Assembly (NCBI GenBank): GCA_958352885.1
Contig: CATWQI010000001.1
Coordinates: 248,001-312,000, forward strand
Direction of reading: 5' to 3'
From: an uncultured Duncaniella sp.
GTDB taxonomy: Bacteria; Bacteroidota; Bacteroidia; Bacteroidales; Muribaculaceae
DNA length: 64,000 nucleotides
Part shown: positions 18,414-26,951 of the stretch, piece by piece
Layout: every line of letters starts with the position of its first letter
Numbering within the stretch: position 1 is the stretch's first letter
Translations under genes and position numbers: made by a program
The notes under the pieces: generated by a model
What the model was told of the DNA's origin: nothing
Databases searched by the model: none
The model's input: only the letters and a program-made list of their open reading frames with translations

Positions 18414-18797
18414 TTATTTCTTAGCTGCTTTGGGGCGCTTTGCACCATACTTGCTACGACGCTGGGTACGATCCTTAACGCCGCTGGTGTCAAGCGTGCC
18501 GCGGACAATGTGGTAACGTACACCGGGGAGGTCCTTAACACGACCGCCACGAACAAGTACGATAGAGTGCTCCTGCAGGTTGTGACCTTCTCCGGGAATG
18601 TAGCTGTTCACTTCCTTGCCGTTGGTCAGGCGCACACGAGCGACCTTACGCATTGCCGAGTTAGGCTTCTTGGGAGTAGTAGTGTACACACGCACGCACA
18701 CGCCACGACGCTGGGGGCATGAATCGAGAGCGGGTGACTTGCTCTTATCCTCAAGAGCCACACGTCCTTTTCTTACTAATTGCTGAATAGTAGGCAT
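18414..18797 (-). CDS. rpsL: 30S ribosomal protein S12
   Basis: Decoding-centre protein; mutations in it give streptomycin resistance. The 127-aa sequence has the start MPTIQQLVRKGRVALEDKSK, the PNSAMRKVARVRLTNGKEV segment and the loop GEGHNLQEHSIVLVRGGRV. The Lys of TPKKPNS is present, as in streptomycin-sensitive wild types. It is the first gene of the supercluster, with a strong promoter upstream. Confidence 0.98.
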   Translation of the reverse strand: MPTIQQLVRKGRVALEDKSKSPALDSCPQRRGVCVRVYTTTPKKPNSAMRKVARVRLTNGKEVNSYIPGEGHNLQEHSIVLVRGGRVKDLPGVRYHIVRGTLDTSGVKDRTQRRSKYGAKRPKAAKK

Positions 18798-18874
18798 CTT
18801 AGTTTCTTTTGTTTAACTTAAATGATTAGTATTATATCTTTCTTTATTTACACATTTACTCGCCACGGACTCCA

Positions 18875-18893
18875 CTAATTATCAGATAATTAG
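18875..18893 (-). promoter_or_regulatory. hairpin in the rpsL 5' UTR
   Basis: CTAATTAT (18875-18882), a 3-nt loop and ATAATTAG (18886-18893) form a perfect 8-bp stem inside the roughly 125-nt untranslated leader of rpsL. Flanking CGGA/TCCG and CTCG/CGAG pairs could extend it. There is no U tract directly after it, so it is more likely a stability or control element than a terminator. Confidence 0.45.
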
Positions 18894-18929
18894 CAGCTCC
18901 GAGACGACAATCCGCTCCTAAAAGCGTTG

Positions 18930-18960
18930 CAAAATTACAACTTATTTTCCTAACTACCAA
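18930..18960 (-). promoter_or_regulatory. main promoter of the ribosomal supercluster
   Basis: Minus-strand TTG (18958-18960), a 20-nt spacer and TAATTTTG (18930-18937) match the Bacteroidetes consensus exactly. Transcription should start near 18923, giving a leader of about 125 nt before rpsL. No other full-consensus promoter was noticed inside the cluster, so it probably drives most of it. Confidence 0.75.
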
Positions 18961-19042
18961 ACATTTCCGAAATTAATTTCACATCCGGCGCAATTTATCA
19001 CTACATTATTCCAAATCCATGCCGCACATCGAGACTTTTCAC

Positions 19043-19050
19043 TAATTTTG
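19043..19050 (+). promoter_or_regulatory. -7 box of vsr
   Basis: TAATTTTG fits TAnnTTTG and lies 24 nt before the vsr ATG, predicting a leader of about 17 nt. The -33 TTG is not at the ideal place. Confidence 0.45.
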
Positions 19051-19073
19051 TTGCCGTATTATAAATATTTGTC

Positions 19074-19604
19074 ATGGATATATGGGATAAGCAACGCCGT
19101 TCGCACTGTATGGCAAACATACACAGCAAGGACACCAAACCCGAACTCATCGTGAGGCGCTACCTGCATTCCCGCGGCTACCGTTTCCGCAAAAACGTAA
19201 AAAAACTTCCCGGCACCCCGGACATTGTAATGCGCAAATACGGTGTGGCTATTTTCGTGCATGGCTGCTTCTGGCATGGACACGAACCGCACATGCGTCT
19301 ACCCAAAAGCAACACCGCATTCTGGGAAGCAAAGATAATGCGCAACCGCAAACGCGACGAAACATGCAAAGAGGCACTGCGCCTCATGGGGTGGAGCGTC
19401 ATAACCATCTGGGAATGCCAGCTTTCCCATAATATGCGGGCTCGCACGTTGGCAGAACTTGAAAGGCTAATCAACCTGAATTTCCTCCGACGCTTCCGGC
19501 TGCCATCCGAACGGCAGATATCGTCCTACGAGCCCGAACTGCCGGACACTGGCAATACACCGCTGGCAGCCGAGCCGGAAGAGAGTTACGGCTTAGACAG
19601 CTGA
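19074..19604 (+). CDS. vsr: Vsr-family mismatch endonuclease (orphan)
   Basis: Very-short-patch repair endonucleases nick 5' of the T in T:G mismatches that arise by deamination of 5-methylcytosine. The 176-aa protein has the family start (MDIWDKQRRSHCMANIHSKDT, first part), the catalytic Asp at 50 in PGTPDIV, and HGCFWHGH at 63-70 with the catalytic His68, plus WEC at 113-115. The second zinc Cys after HxH seems replaced (HEPHM). No cytosine-C5 methyltransferase, its normal partner, lies nearby. It is divergent from rpsL and has about 40 extra C-terminal residues. Confidence 0.9.
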   Translation: MDIWDKQRRSHCMANIHSKDTKPELIVRRYLHSRGYRFRKNVKKLPGTPDIVMRKYGVAIFVHGCFWHGHEPHMRLPKSNTAFWEAKIMRNRKRDETCKEALRLMGWSVITIWECQLSHNMRARTLAELERLINLNFLRRFRLPSERQISSYEPELPDTGNTPLAAEPEESYGLDS

Positions 19605-19683
19605 CCTACGCAGTATAGCCGAAAAAAACAGACCTACTGCATTATTTTTATTAAATTAATGTGGTTTTCTCATCCGTATGCTG

Positions 19684-19691
19684 TAATTTTG
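19684..19691 (+). promoter_or_regulatory. -7 box of metG
   Basis: TAATTTTG lies 40 nt before the metG ATG. A TGG rather than TTG is near the -33 position. The leader of about 30 nt leaves no room for a riboswitch. Confidence 0.45.
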
Positions 19692-19730
19692 CATTCTGAA
19701 ACTCTAAAATTATAATTTTCATCATAAGCA

Positions 19731-21773
19731 ATGGAAAACAAATTCAAGCGCACCCTTATAACCACCGCCCTCCCCTACGCCAACGGACCGGTACACATCG
19801 GACACCTTGCAGGCGTGTATGTTCCAGCCGACATCTATGCCCGCTACCTTCGTCTCCGTGGCGAGGATGTCATAATGGTGGGCGGCAGCGATGAGCATGG
19901 TGTACCCATCACTCTCCGCGCACGCAAGGAAGGCATCACACCTCAGGAAGTAGTGGACCGTTACCACGCCATAATCAAGGATTCGCTTGAGGAACTCGGC
20001 GTAAGCTTCGACATATATTCTCGCACCACCTCCAAACTCCACCACGAAACAGCATCGGAATTCTTCCGCCATCTGTACGACAAGGGGGAGTTCACCGTGC
20101 AGACAGCCCTCCAGCCTTACGACGAAAAAACCAATGAATTCCTTGCCGACCGCTATGTGACAGGCACTTGCCCCCGCTGCCATAACGAAAACGCATATGG
20201 CGACCAATGCGAGGCATGCGGCTCGTCACTCAACGTAACCGATCTCATCAATCCGCGCTCAGCCCTTACAGGAGAGCCCGTGAAAATGCGCGAGACAACC
20301 CACTGGTACCTTCCGCTTGACAAATGGGAGGGAAAACTGCGCCAGTGGATTCTCGAAGGACATAAGGAATGGAAGACAAACGTCTACGGACAGTGCAAAT
20401 CATGGCTTGACGCCGGACTCCAGCCTCGCGCCGTAAGCCGTGACCTCAAGTGGGGTGTTCCCGTTCCGGTTGAAGGAGCTGAAGGAAAGGTTCTTTACGT
20501 ATGGTTTGATGCGCCAATCGGCTATATATCAAACACAAAAGAACTGCTACCCGACACATGGGAACAATACTGGAAAGACCCAGAGAGCCGAATAATCAAC
20601 TTCATAGGCAAGGACAACATTGTGTTCCACTGCATTGTGTTCCCCTCCATGCTCATGGCGTACGGCGACAACTTCCAGCTCCCTGACAATGTGCCGGCAA
20701 ACGAATTCCTGAATCTCGAAGGCGACAAAATTTCCACTTCACGCAACTGGGCTATCTGGCTGCACGAATACCTCAAGGACTTCCCCGGCAAGCAGGACGT
20801 GCTCAGATACGTGCTAACCGCCAACGCCCCCGAGACCAAGGACAACGATTTTACGTGGGCAGACTTCCAGGCTCGCAACAACAACGAGCTTGTAGCAATC
20901 CTCGGCAACTTCGTCAACCGTGCAATCGTACTTACCCACAAGTACTTTAACGGCATCGTGCCTCCATGCGGCGAACTCATGCCCGTAGACGAGCAACTCG
21001 TTGCCGACCTTCACAACACACGCGACGCCCTCACCGCCGCACTTGACACTTTCCACTTCCGCGAAGCACTGAAACAGGCGATGGAGATAGCCCGTCTCGG
21101 CAACAAATATCTTCAGGAAACTGAACCATGGAAGCTCGCCAAGTCAGACATGGAGCGTGTCAAGACAATCCTCAACATCGCAATCCAGCTTTGCGCCAAC
21201 ATCAGCATTGCGTTCGAACCCTTCACCCCCTTCATGAGCGCAAGACTCCTCAAAATGCTTGGAGGAAAGGAAATCAACTGGGATATGCTCGGCTGCATGG
21301 ATCTCGTTCCATCCGGCACCGTTATTGGAGCAGCCGAATTGCTGTTTGACAAGGTAGAGGACGACGCCATTGCCGCTCAGCTCAAACGATTGGCTGACAT
21401 TAAGAAAGCGAATGAGGCGGCCGCATGGAAACCTGCGCCCCAGGCTGAAGACGTTGACTTCGACACATTCACCAAGAGCGACTTACGTGTGGGCACCGTG
21501 CTCGAATGCACCAAAGTACCAAAGGCTGACAAACTTCTCCGCTTCCTGATTGACGACGGTATGGAGAAACGCACCATTGTTTCCGGCATAGCCAAATATT
21601 ACAAGCCGGAGGAGCTCGTAGGCAAGCAGGTATGCTTCATCGCAAACCTACCGCCACGCAAACTCAAGGGCATCGAGTCACAGGGCATGATTCTGTCAGC
21701 TGAAAACTCTGACGGCTCTATCGTGCTCCTCTCACCCGTCGCACCGGTGGCTCCCGGCTCAAAGATAGGTTAA
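19731..21773 (+). CDS. metG: methionine--tRNA ligase
   Basis: Charges tRNA-Met with methionine in the cytoplasm. The 680-aa class I synthetase has HIGH at 22-25, a zinc knuckle (CPRCHNENAYGDQCEACG), the catalytic core, the anticodon-binding helical domain and a C-terminal EMAP/Trbp tRNA-binding domain (about 578-680, DLRVGTVLECTKVPKADKLL). The KMSKS loop reads KISTS, which is normal for the long MetRS of this phylum as far as I know. ansA follows 39 nt later on the same strand. Confidence 0.97.
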   Translation: MENKFKRTLITTALPYANGPVHIGHLAGVYVPADIYARYLRLRGEDVIMVGGSDEHGVPITLRARKEGITPQEVVDRYHAIIKDSLEELGVSFDIYSRTTSKLHHETASEFFRHLYDKGEFTVQTALQPYDEKTNEFLADRYVTGTCPRCHNENAYGDQCEACGSSLNVTDLINPRSALTGEPVKMRETTHWYLPLDKWEGKLRQWILEGHKEWKTNVYGQCKSWLDAGLQPRAVSRDLKWGVPVPVEGAEGKVLYVWFDAPIGYISNTKELLPDTWEQYWKDPESRIINFIGKDNIVFHCIVFPSMLMAYGDNFQLPDNVPANEFLNLEGDKISTSRNWAIWLHEYLKDFPGKQDVLRYVLTANAPETKDNDFTWADFQARNNNELVAILGNFVNRAIVLTHKYFNGIVPPCGELMPVDEQLVADLHNTRDALTAALDTFHFREALKQAMEIARLGNKYLQETEPWKLAKSDMERVKTILNIAIQLCANISIAFEPFTPFMSARLLKMLGGKEINWDMLGCMDLVPSGTVIGAAELLFDKVEDDAIAAQLKRLADIKKANEAAAWKPAPQAEDVDFDTFTKSDLRVGTVLECTKVPKADKLLRFLIDDGMEKRTIVSGIAKYYKPEELVGKQVCFIANLPPRKLKGIESQGMILSAENSDGSIVLLSPVAPVAPGSKIG

Positions 21774-21812
21774 CACCTGAATACCACCTATTACTATATC
21801 AACCGACACACC

Positions 21813-22850
21813 ATGACCAGCACAAAGAAACCTCGCATCTTGATTATATACACCGGCGGAACTATCGGAATGATAGAGAATCCTGTGACGCATGCGTTAC
21901 AACCGTTCGACTTCAGCCATCTGATTGACAACGTGCCTAAAATCAAGATGTTGGACTATCACATAGAGAATATCCAATTCACCCCTATTGACTCCAGTGA
22001 CATGGGGCCCGAGGGGTGGAAGGATATCGCCACCGCGATAGCCGACCATTACGACAACTACGACGGCTTTGTTGTCCTGCACGGCACCGACACAATGGCA
22101 TACACAGCTTCCGCACTATCATTCATGCTCGGCCACCTTAACAAACCGGTTATTATAACTGGCTCACAGCTACCAATCGGCGAAGTGAGGACCGACGGCG
22201 AAGAAAATCTCATTACAGCTCTCCAGATTGCAGCCTCAACGACCTTCAACGGCGACCCTATGGTGCAGGAAGTGGCAATTCTATTTGAGAATTACCTTTG
22301 GCGAGGAAACCGCTCTTCTAAGAAGAGTGCCGATAACTTCAACGCCTTCAAGAGTCACAACTACCCGGAACTCGCTAAAATAGGTCTCGGCATCCATTTT
22401 GCAGAAAAAGCATTGTGGCGCCCACAGGAGAGAAAACCCCTCATGGTTAATACCAATATGGATAGAGGTGTGATGTTCCTCGACCTCCATCCCGGAATGA
22501 CACAACCCATACTCAACCATCTGCTAAACACTCCGGGGGTCAAGGGGATAGTCATGCGCACGTATGGTGCCGGCAATGCCCCAACCTCACGATGGTTTGT
22601 GGAAGAGATAGCCCAGGCTATCTCCCGAGGGATGGTAATTGTCAATGTGACACAGTGTGTCAATGGTGGTGTACATGCACGCCGATATGTATCAGGCGAC
22701 ATCTTAGCCAACGCAGGAGTAATCTCAGGTCACGACATGACATCAGAGGCTGCCATAACAAAACTTATGTATCTGTTTGGCTTGGGGCTGACACCTTCCG
22801 CAGTCAGAACCCGCTTCAATACCGACATCTGCGGAGAGGTCACTCTGTGA
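21813..22850 (+). CDS. ansA: L-asparaginase, type I (cytoplasmic)
   Basis: Hydrolyses L-asparagine to aspartate and ammonia. The 345-aa protein has the first Thr motif YTGGTIGM (nucleophile Thr17) and the second motif LHGTDTMAYTASALSFML. No signal peptide is visible, in line with the cytoplasmic low-affinity type. It is 39 nt after metG and may share its transcript; a strong hairpin follows. Confidence 0.95.
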   Translation: MTSTKKPRILIIYTGGTIGMIENPVTHALQPFDFSHLIDNVPKIKMLDYHIENIQFTPIDSSDMGPEGWKDIATAIADHYDNYDGFVVLHGTDTMAYTASALSFMLGHLNKPVIITGSQLPIGEVRTDGEENLITALQIAASTTFNGDPMVQEVAILFENYLWRGNRSSKKSADNFNAFKSHNYPELAKIGLGIHFAEKALWRPQERKPLMVNTNMDRGVMFLDLHPGMTQPILNHLLNTPGVKGIVMRTYGAGNAPTSRWFVEEIAQAISRGMVIVNVTQCVNGGVHARRYVSGDILANAGVISGHDMTSEAAITKLMYLFGLGLTPSAVRTRFNTDICGEVTL

Positions 22851-22880
22851 CATTGATCTCAACGTCCGAATAAAAGCTGA

Positions 22881-22920
22881 CGCCCTGATTGTCATATGTG
22901 ACACTATGACAATCAGGGCG
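22881..22920. terminator. bidirectional terminator between ansA and cysK
   Basis: A perfect 16-bp stem (CGCCCTGATTGTCATA, 22881-22896, with 22905-22920) and an 8-nt loop separate two convergent genes. The T content after it is modest on both strands (TTCCGTTT on plus, AGCTTTTATT on minus). Confidence 0.8.
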
Positions 22921-22946
22921 TTCCGTTTAACTGTGTCCATTCTTAC

Positions 22947-23879
22947 CTACTCTCCGAAAAGAGGTGTGGACAGATACCTTTCACCGGTATCAGGGAGCAA
23001 CACTACAATGTTACCACCCTCATATTCAGCCCTTTTTGCAATCATCGTAGCGGCATAGAGAGCAGCGCCCGATGAAATACCCACAAGCATACCCTCGGTT
23101 TTTGCGAGGCTACGGCTTGCCTTAAAAGCCTCTTCAGTTCCCACTGTGACGATCTCGTCCACTACACCTGAATTATATGTATCTGGCACAAAACCGGCAC
23201 CTATGCCCTGCAGCTTATGCGGACCGGGCTTACCGCCACTCAACACAGGGGAGTCCGCAGGTTCGACAGCCACTACCCTGACATCAGGATTTCTCTCCTT
23301 CAGACACTTTCCAACACCGCTGACCGTACCTCCGGTACCCACTCCGGCTACAAAGACATCCACTTTCCCATCCAGAGCGTCATATATCTCCGGACCGGTG
23401 GTCTTATAATGGACAGCCGGATTAGCCGGATTCACGAATTGACCCAGTATAACAGCGCCGGGAGTCTCTCTCTGAATCTTTTCCGCCTCAGCGATTGCTC
23501 CCTTCATACCCGCAGCCCCCGGGGTAAGGACTATTTCCGCACCGAGAGCTGCCAATAGTTTCCTGCGCTCCACACTCATAGTCTCAGGCATTGTGAGTAT
23601 CACTTTATAGCCACGTGCCGCACCCACAAGGGCAAGCCCCACACCGGTATTTCCGCTCGTAGGTTCAATAATGACACCACCAGGCTTTAAGACACCCTGA
23701 CTTTCAGCCATTGATATCATATTAAGCCCCACCCTGTCCTTTACCGAACCTCCGGGATTGAAAAACTCCACTTTCGCATAAATCACGCCCTTAGCGTCGA
23801 TTGACTTGTCGTAATTGTTGAGGCGCACCAGCGGAGTGTTGCCGATTGCCTCTGTAATTGAATTGATGATTTTTGCCAT
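22947..23879 (-). CDS. cysK: cysteine synthase A (O-acetylserine sulfhydrylase)
   Basis: PLP enzyme that makes L-cysteine from O-acetylserine and sulfide. The 310-aa protein has the PLP lysine at 47 in NPGGSVKDR, the TSGNTG substrate loop and the GTGGTVSGVG phosphate-binding loop. It is 98 nt downstream of radC; no consensus promoter is evident in that gap. Confidence 0.96.
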   Translation of the reverse strand: MAKIINSITEAIGNTPLVRLNNYDKSIDAKGVIYAKVEFFNPGGSVKDRVGLNMISMAESQGVLKPGGVIIEPTSGNTGVGLALVGAARGYKVILTMPETMSVERRKLLAALGAEIVLTPGAAGMKGAIAEAEKIQRETPGAVILGQFVNPANPAVHYKTTGPEIYDALDGKVDVFVAGVGTGGTVSGVGKCLKERNPDVRVVAVEPADSPVLSGGKPGPHKLQGIGAGFVPDTYNSGVVDEIVTVGTEEAFKASRSLAKTEGMLVGISSGAALYAATMIAKRAEYEGGNIVVLLPDTGERYLSTPLFGE

Positions 23880-23977
23880 AATCTTCAGACGTTAGCACAA
23901 TTTAATGAATATACTTGTTAATTACTGTATTATTTAATATGTGATATAAATTATAACAAATGTTCACATACCACGGT

Positions 23978-24685
23978 TCAGAGCCTGCCTTCATCATTAT
24001 AGGAATAACTCTCTCCGCGGGCTATGATTACATGGTCAAGCACTTTTATACCGAGATATGCCGCACCATCCTTGATTTTGCGGGTAAGATTATCATCTTC
24101 CACACTCGGATTCCTGTTACCTGACGGATGGTTATGCACCAGCACTATGCTCTCGGCAAGGCAATCTATCGCTCTTTTAAGCAATAGCTTCACGTCAACC
24201 ACAGTCGCAGCCGTACCTCCCTGCGATACGCACCGCTTATACTTGACCTTATTGCTCCTGGTAAGCATCAACACCCAGAATTCCTCATAATCAAGTTGTT
24301 CAAGCAGCGGACTCATCAACGAGACAACATCAGCGCTCGATCTGATCGCAGGCATCACGTTACCTACAGCCTGCTCTCGGTTGCGTCTCCCTAACTCAAA
24401 AGCCGCCGCAAGACTCACAGCCTTAGCCTGACCGACACCTTTATACTTGCTCATAAGCTCGTTCATACTTAGACGGGCAAGATTGTCAATACGATTGTCG
24501 CAGTCATGCAGTATATTGCGTGCCATATCCACAACAGACATGCCGGGCAATCCTCCGCCGAAGATTATAGCCAGCAGTTCCGAGTCAGTAAGAGCGCGAA
24601 TTCCTTGCGAAAGTGCCTTTTCACGCGGTTTTTCGTCATTTCCCAAATCCTGGATTCTGACAGATGTGAATGGAATTGATTCCAT
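23978..24685 (-). CDS. radC: RadC-family JAB/MPN protein
   Basis: The 235-aa protein has an N-terminal UPF0758 helix-hairpin-helix region (RALTDSELLAIIFGGG, KGVGQAKAVSLAAAFELG) and a C-terminal JAB metalloprotease-like domain with the zinc motif LVHNHPSGNRNPSVEDD. Genetic evidence no longer supports a direct DNA-repair role for E. coli RadC, so the cellular role is open. It lies between a glycosyltransferase and cysK. Confidence 0.95.
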   Translation of the reverse strand: MESIPFTSVRIQDLGNDEKPREKALSQGIRALTDSELLAIIFGGGLPGMSVVDMARNILHDCDNRIDNLARLSMNELMSKYKGVGQAKAVSLAAAFELGRRNREQAVGNVMPAIRSSADVVSLMSPLLEQLDYEEFWVLMLTRSNKVKYKRCVSQGGTAATVVDVKLLLKRAIDCLAESIVLVHNHPSGNRNPSVEDDNLTRKIKDGAAYLGIKVLDHVIIARGESYSYNDEGRL

Positions 24686-24763
24686 ATATCCCTTATAGTT
24701 GAATTGTGATAATTGTATATTATATTGTATAGTACCTGTATGTCGGGAGTATAGCGTGCGACC

Positions 24764-25765
24764 TTATTTCCCCTTCCTGAGCGATATTTCTTCCTCTATA
24801 TTGCGACCTCTGCCCAATAATATTTTCAGAAAATATGCCTTTATGAAGCCACACCCGTATCCACCAATCTGTATTACGCTTGCCGGCACAGCCTTAAGAG
24901 CTATCATAAATGAACCTGTGGAAATCCACGCCATCACAAATATTGCAAGCAGGTACGCCACTATCGGCACAAAGAACCACGGTGAAACAAATAACCCGGC
25001 AAGCATCAGAAGCACTCCGATTATTACTGCCAATGCCGGCAGCGCATGCACCGGTTTCAGAGAGCCTGGATAAAGCAGTTTAAGCGTGATGCGCGACATG
25101 CCGAACACGTAAACCTGGCGCAGGAACTTCTTGAAATCCACCCTGCGCTTATGATATACAAAAGCCGGACGTATTAGCGACACATTAAAGCCGGCATTCC
25201 GTATCCTTGTAGACATGTCTATATCCTCGGAGAACATTTCCCTAAACCCGCCCACTTTTTCATACACTTTGCGGGAGAAACCCATATTGAAGGTACGTGG
25301 CACAAACTTCTCAAGACTCACCTTTCCGCCACGTATGCCACCGGTAGTAAGGAAAGAAGTCATGGAATAATTTATAGCCTTCTGAGTGTCCGAGAAGGAA
25401 TCATGCGCGGCATCCGGCCCTCCGAAGCAATCTGTATCCGTCCTGTCAAGCTCCTCAGTAAGAATTCTGAAATACTCTTCCGGAATCACACAGTCGCTGT
25501 CAAAGAATATAAAATATTCCCCCTGCGCACGTTCCATCCCATAATTGCGGGCAATCGAGCGACCTTCGTTGGACTTGTAATAATACTGTGCGTTCACATT
25601 CGGAAACTCTGCCAGCACATTCTCGCAAGGTTGCGTGGAACCATCCTCGACAAATATCGCCTCAAAATTTTTAAGGCTCTGCTTGTCAAGACTCTCCATT
25701 AAATCACGCACCTCATCAATCCTATTGTATACCGGCACTATGATTGAAAATCTCGGTCTGTCCAT
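24764..25765 (-). CDS. family 2 glycosyltransferase with C-terminal membrane segments
   Basis: The 333-aa protein starts with a GT-A domain (FSIIVPVYNRIDEVRDLMES; DxD in FFDSDCVIPEEYF; EDIDMSTRIRNAGF as acceptor motif). Residues from about 250 form two or three hydrophobic segments (LPALAVIIGVLLMLAGLFV and FFVPIVAYLLAIFVMAWIS), which would anchor it to the inner membrane. The acceptor is unknown; cell-surface glycan or glycolipid synthesis is likely. Its ATG overlaps the nspC stop (TGATG), so the two are coupled. Confidence 0.9.
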   Translation of the reverse strand: MDRPRFSIIVPVYNRIDEVRDLMESLDKQSLKNFEAIFVEDGSTQPCENVLAEFPNVNAQYYYKSNEGRSIARNYGMERAQGEYFIFFDSDCVIPEEYFRILTEELDRTDTDCFGGPDAAHDSFSDTQKAINYSMTSFLTTGGIRGGKVSLEKFVPRTFNMGFSRKVYEKVGGFREMFSEDIDMSTRIRNAGFNVSLIRPAFVYHKRRVDFKKFLRQVYVFGMSRITLKLLYPGSLKPVHALPALAVIIGVLLMLAGLFVSPWFFVPIVAYLLAIFVMAWISTGSFMIALKAVPASVIQIGGYGCGFIKAYFLKILLGRGRNIEEEISLRKGK

Positions 25766-26919
25766 CAGCTCATCCTGTTTTTGTAATCCCGGTAATCAAA
25801 TTGTCGCAGATATACACAGTCACCCGAACTGTCACACAGCACCATTGCAGGATGCTGTATACCGTTGAACATCGTGGTTTTTACTGTTGTATAATGATTC
25901 ATATCCTCCAGCGTAAGCCTGTCACCCTCCTTAAGCGGAGCGTCAAAATACCAGTCTCCGACATAGTCTCCGCTCAGGCAGGAATTGCCTCCGAGACGAT
26001 ATTTATACTTCCCTTCCGCCTCATCGGTGCTCTCGGTGATAGCCGGCTTATAAGGCATCTCAAGGCAATCAGGCATATGGCAGGCAAATGAAGCATCGAT
26101 AATCGCCGTATTCACTCCCTGATTCTCCACTACATCGAGCACAGTGGTTATAAGGTCGCCCGTGCGCCATGTGAATGCACTTCCAGGCTCCAGCACCACT
26201 TTAAGCCAGGGGTACCTGCTGCGGAAATCCCTAAGCAATCCTATCAGGTGGTCAACATCATAACCTTCCCGAGTCATAAGATGACCGCCGCCAAAGTTTA
26301 CCCATTTCAATTGATTGAAATATAAGCCAAACTGGGACTCGAACGCCTCAAGCACCTTAGCCAAATCATATGAGCTGCTTTCACACAAAGCATGGAAATG
26401 CAAACCCTCAATCTTTTCCGGAAGTTTGCCTCCAAGCTGAGCGGCAGTCACGCCAAAGCGTGAACCCGGAAGCGCCGGATTATAAATCTCCGTATCAATC
26501 ACGGAACACTGGGGATTGACACGCAAGCCCGGAGACACACCGGCCTCCAAGGTCCTGGCTCCGTACCGCTCCCATTGGCTCAGCGAGTTGAAAGTCAGAT
26601 GCGTTGCACGTGAAAGAAACTCTTCTATGGTAGCATCTGTATAAACGGGACAGTACACATGTGCCTCGCCGCCAAGCTCCTCGTTGCCGAGGCGCAACTC
26701 GTTCAGCGAGCTTGCCGTAAAGTCCCTATTATACTCCCTTACGATAGGAAATGTCCTCCACAGAGCATTCGCTTTGAACGCCATTATTATATTTACCCCT
26801 GCCTCACTCTCTACACGGTTAATGAGCGAGAGATTGCGGCGTAACTTGTCTTCGTACACCACATAGAACGGAGTCGGTATTTCATTTAGCTTCATAGTCA
26901 TATATCTCTGTTTGAGCAA
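25765..26919 (-). CDS. nspC: carboxynorspermidine decarboxylase
   Basis: PLP enzyme of the alternative spermidine pathway common in gut Bacteroidetes; it decarboxylates carboxy(nor)spermidine. The 384-aa ORF has the fold III PLP lysine in IIMAFKANALW, the HALCES and NFGGGHLMTREGYD motifs, and the active-site Cys in SFACHMPDCLEMPYKP. The true start may be the in-frame Met at 26895 (MKLNEIPTPFYVVYED). The partner dehydrogenase is not in this window. Confidence 0.92.
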   Translation of the reverse strand: MLKQRYMTMKLNEIPTPFYVVYEDKLRRNLSLINRVESEAGVNIIMAFKANALWRTFPIVREYNRDFTASSLNELRLGNEELGGEAHVYCPVYTDATIEEFLSRATHLTFNSLSQWERYGARTLEAGVSPGLRVNPQCSVIDTEIYNPALPGSRFGVTAAQLGGKLPEKIEGLHFHALCESSSYDLAKVLEAFESQFGLYFNQLKWVNFGGGHLMTREGYDVDHLIGLLRDFRSRYPWLKVVLEPGSAFTWRTGDLITTVLDVVENQGVNTAIIDASFACHMPDCLEMPYKPAITESTDEAEGKYKYRLGGNSCLSGDYVGDWYFDAPLKEGDRLTLEDMNHYTTVKTTMFNGIQHPAMVLCDSSGDCVYLRQFDYRDYKNRMS

Positions 26920-26951
26920 GCAGTGCTTTCACACATAGTCGCCAGCTCCTC

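Noticed and set aside
20700..20780. Defective KMSKS motif in MetRS
   Set aside because: KISTS in place of KMSKS looked like damage, but the rest of the protein is intact and this variant is, to my knowledge, usual in the clade.
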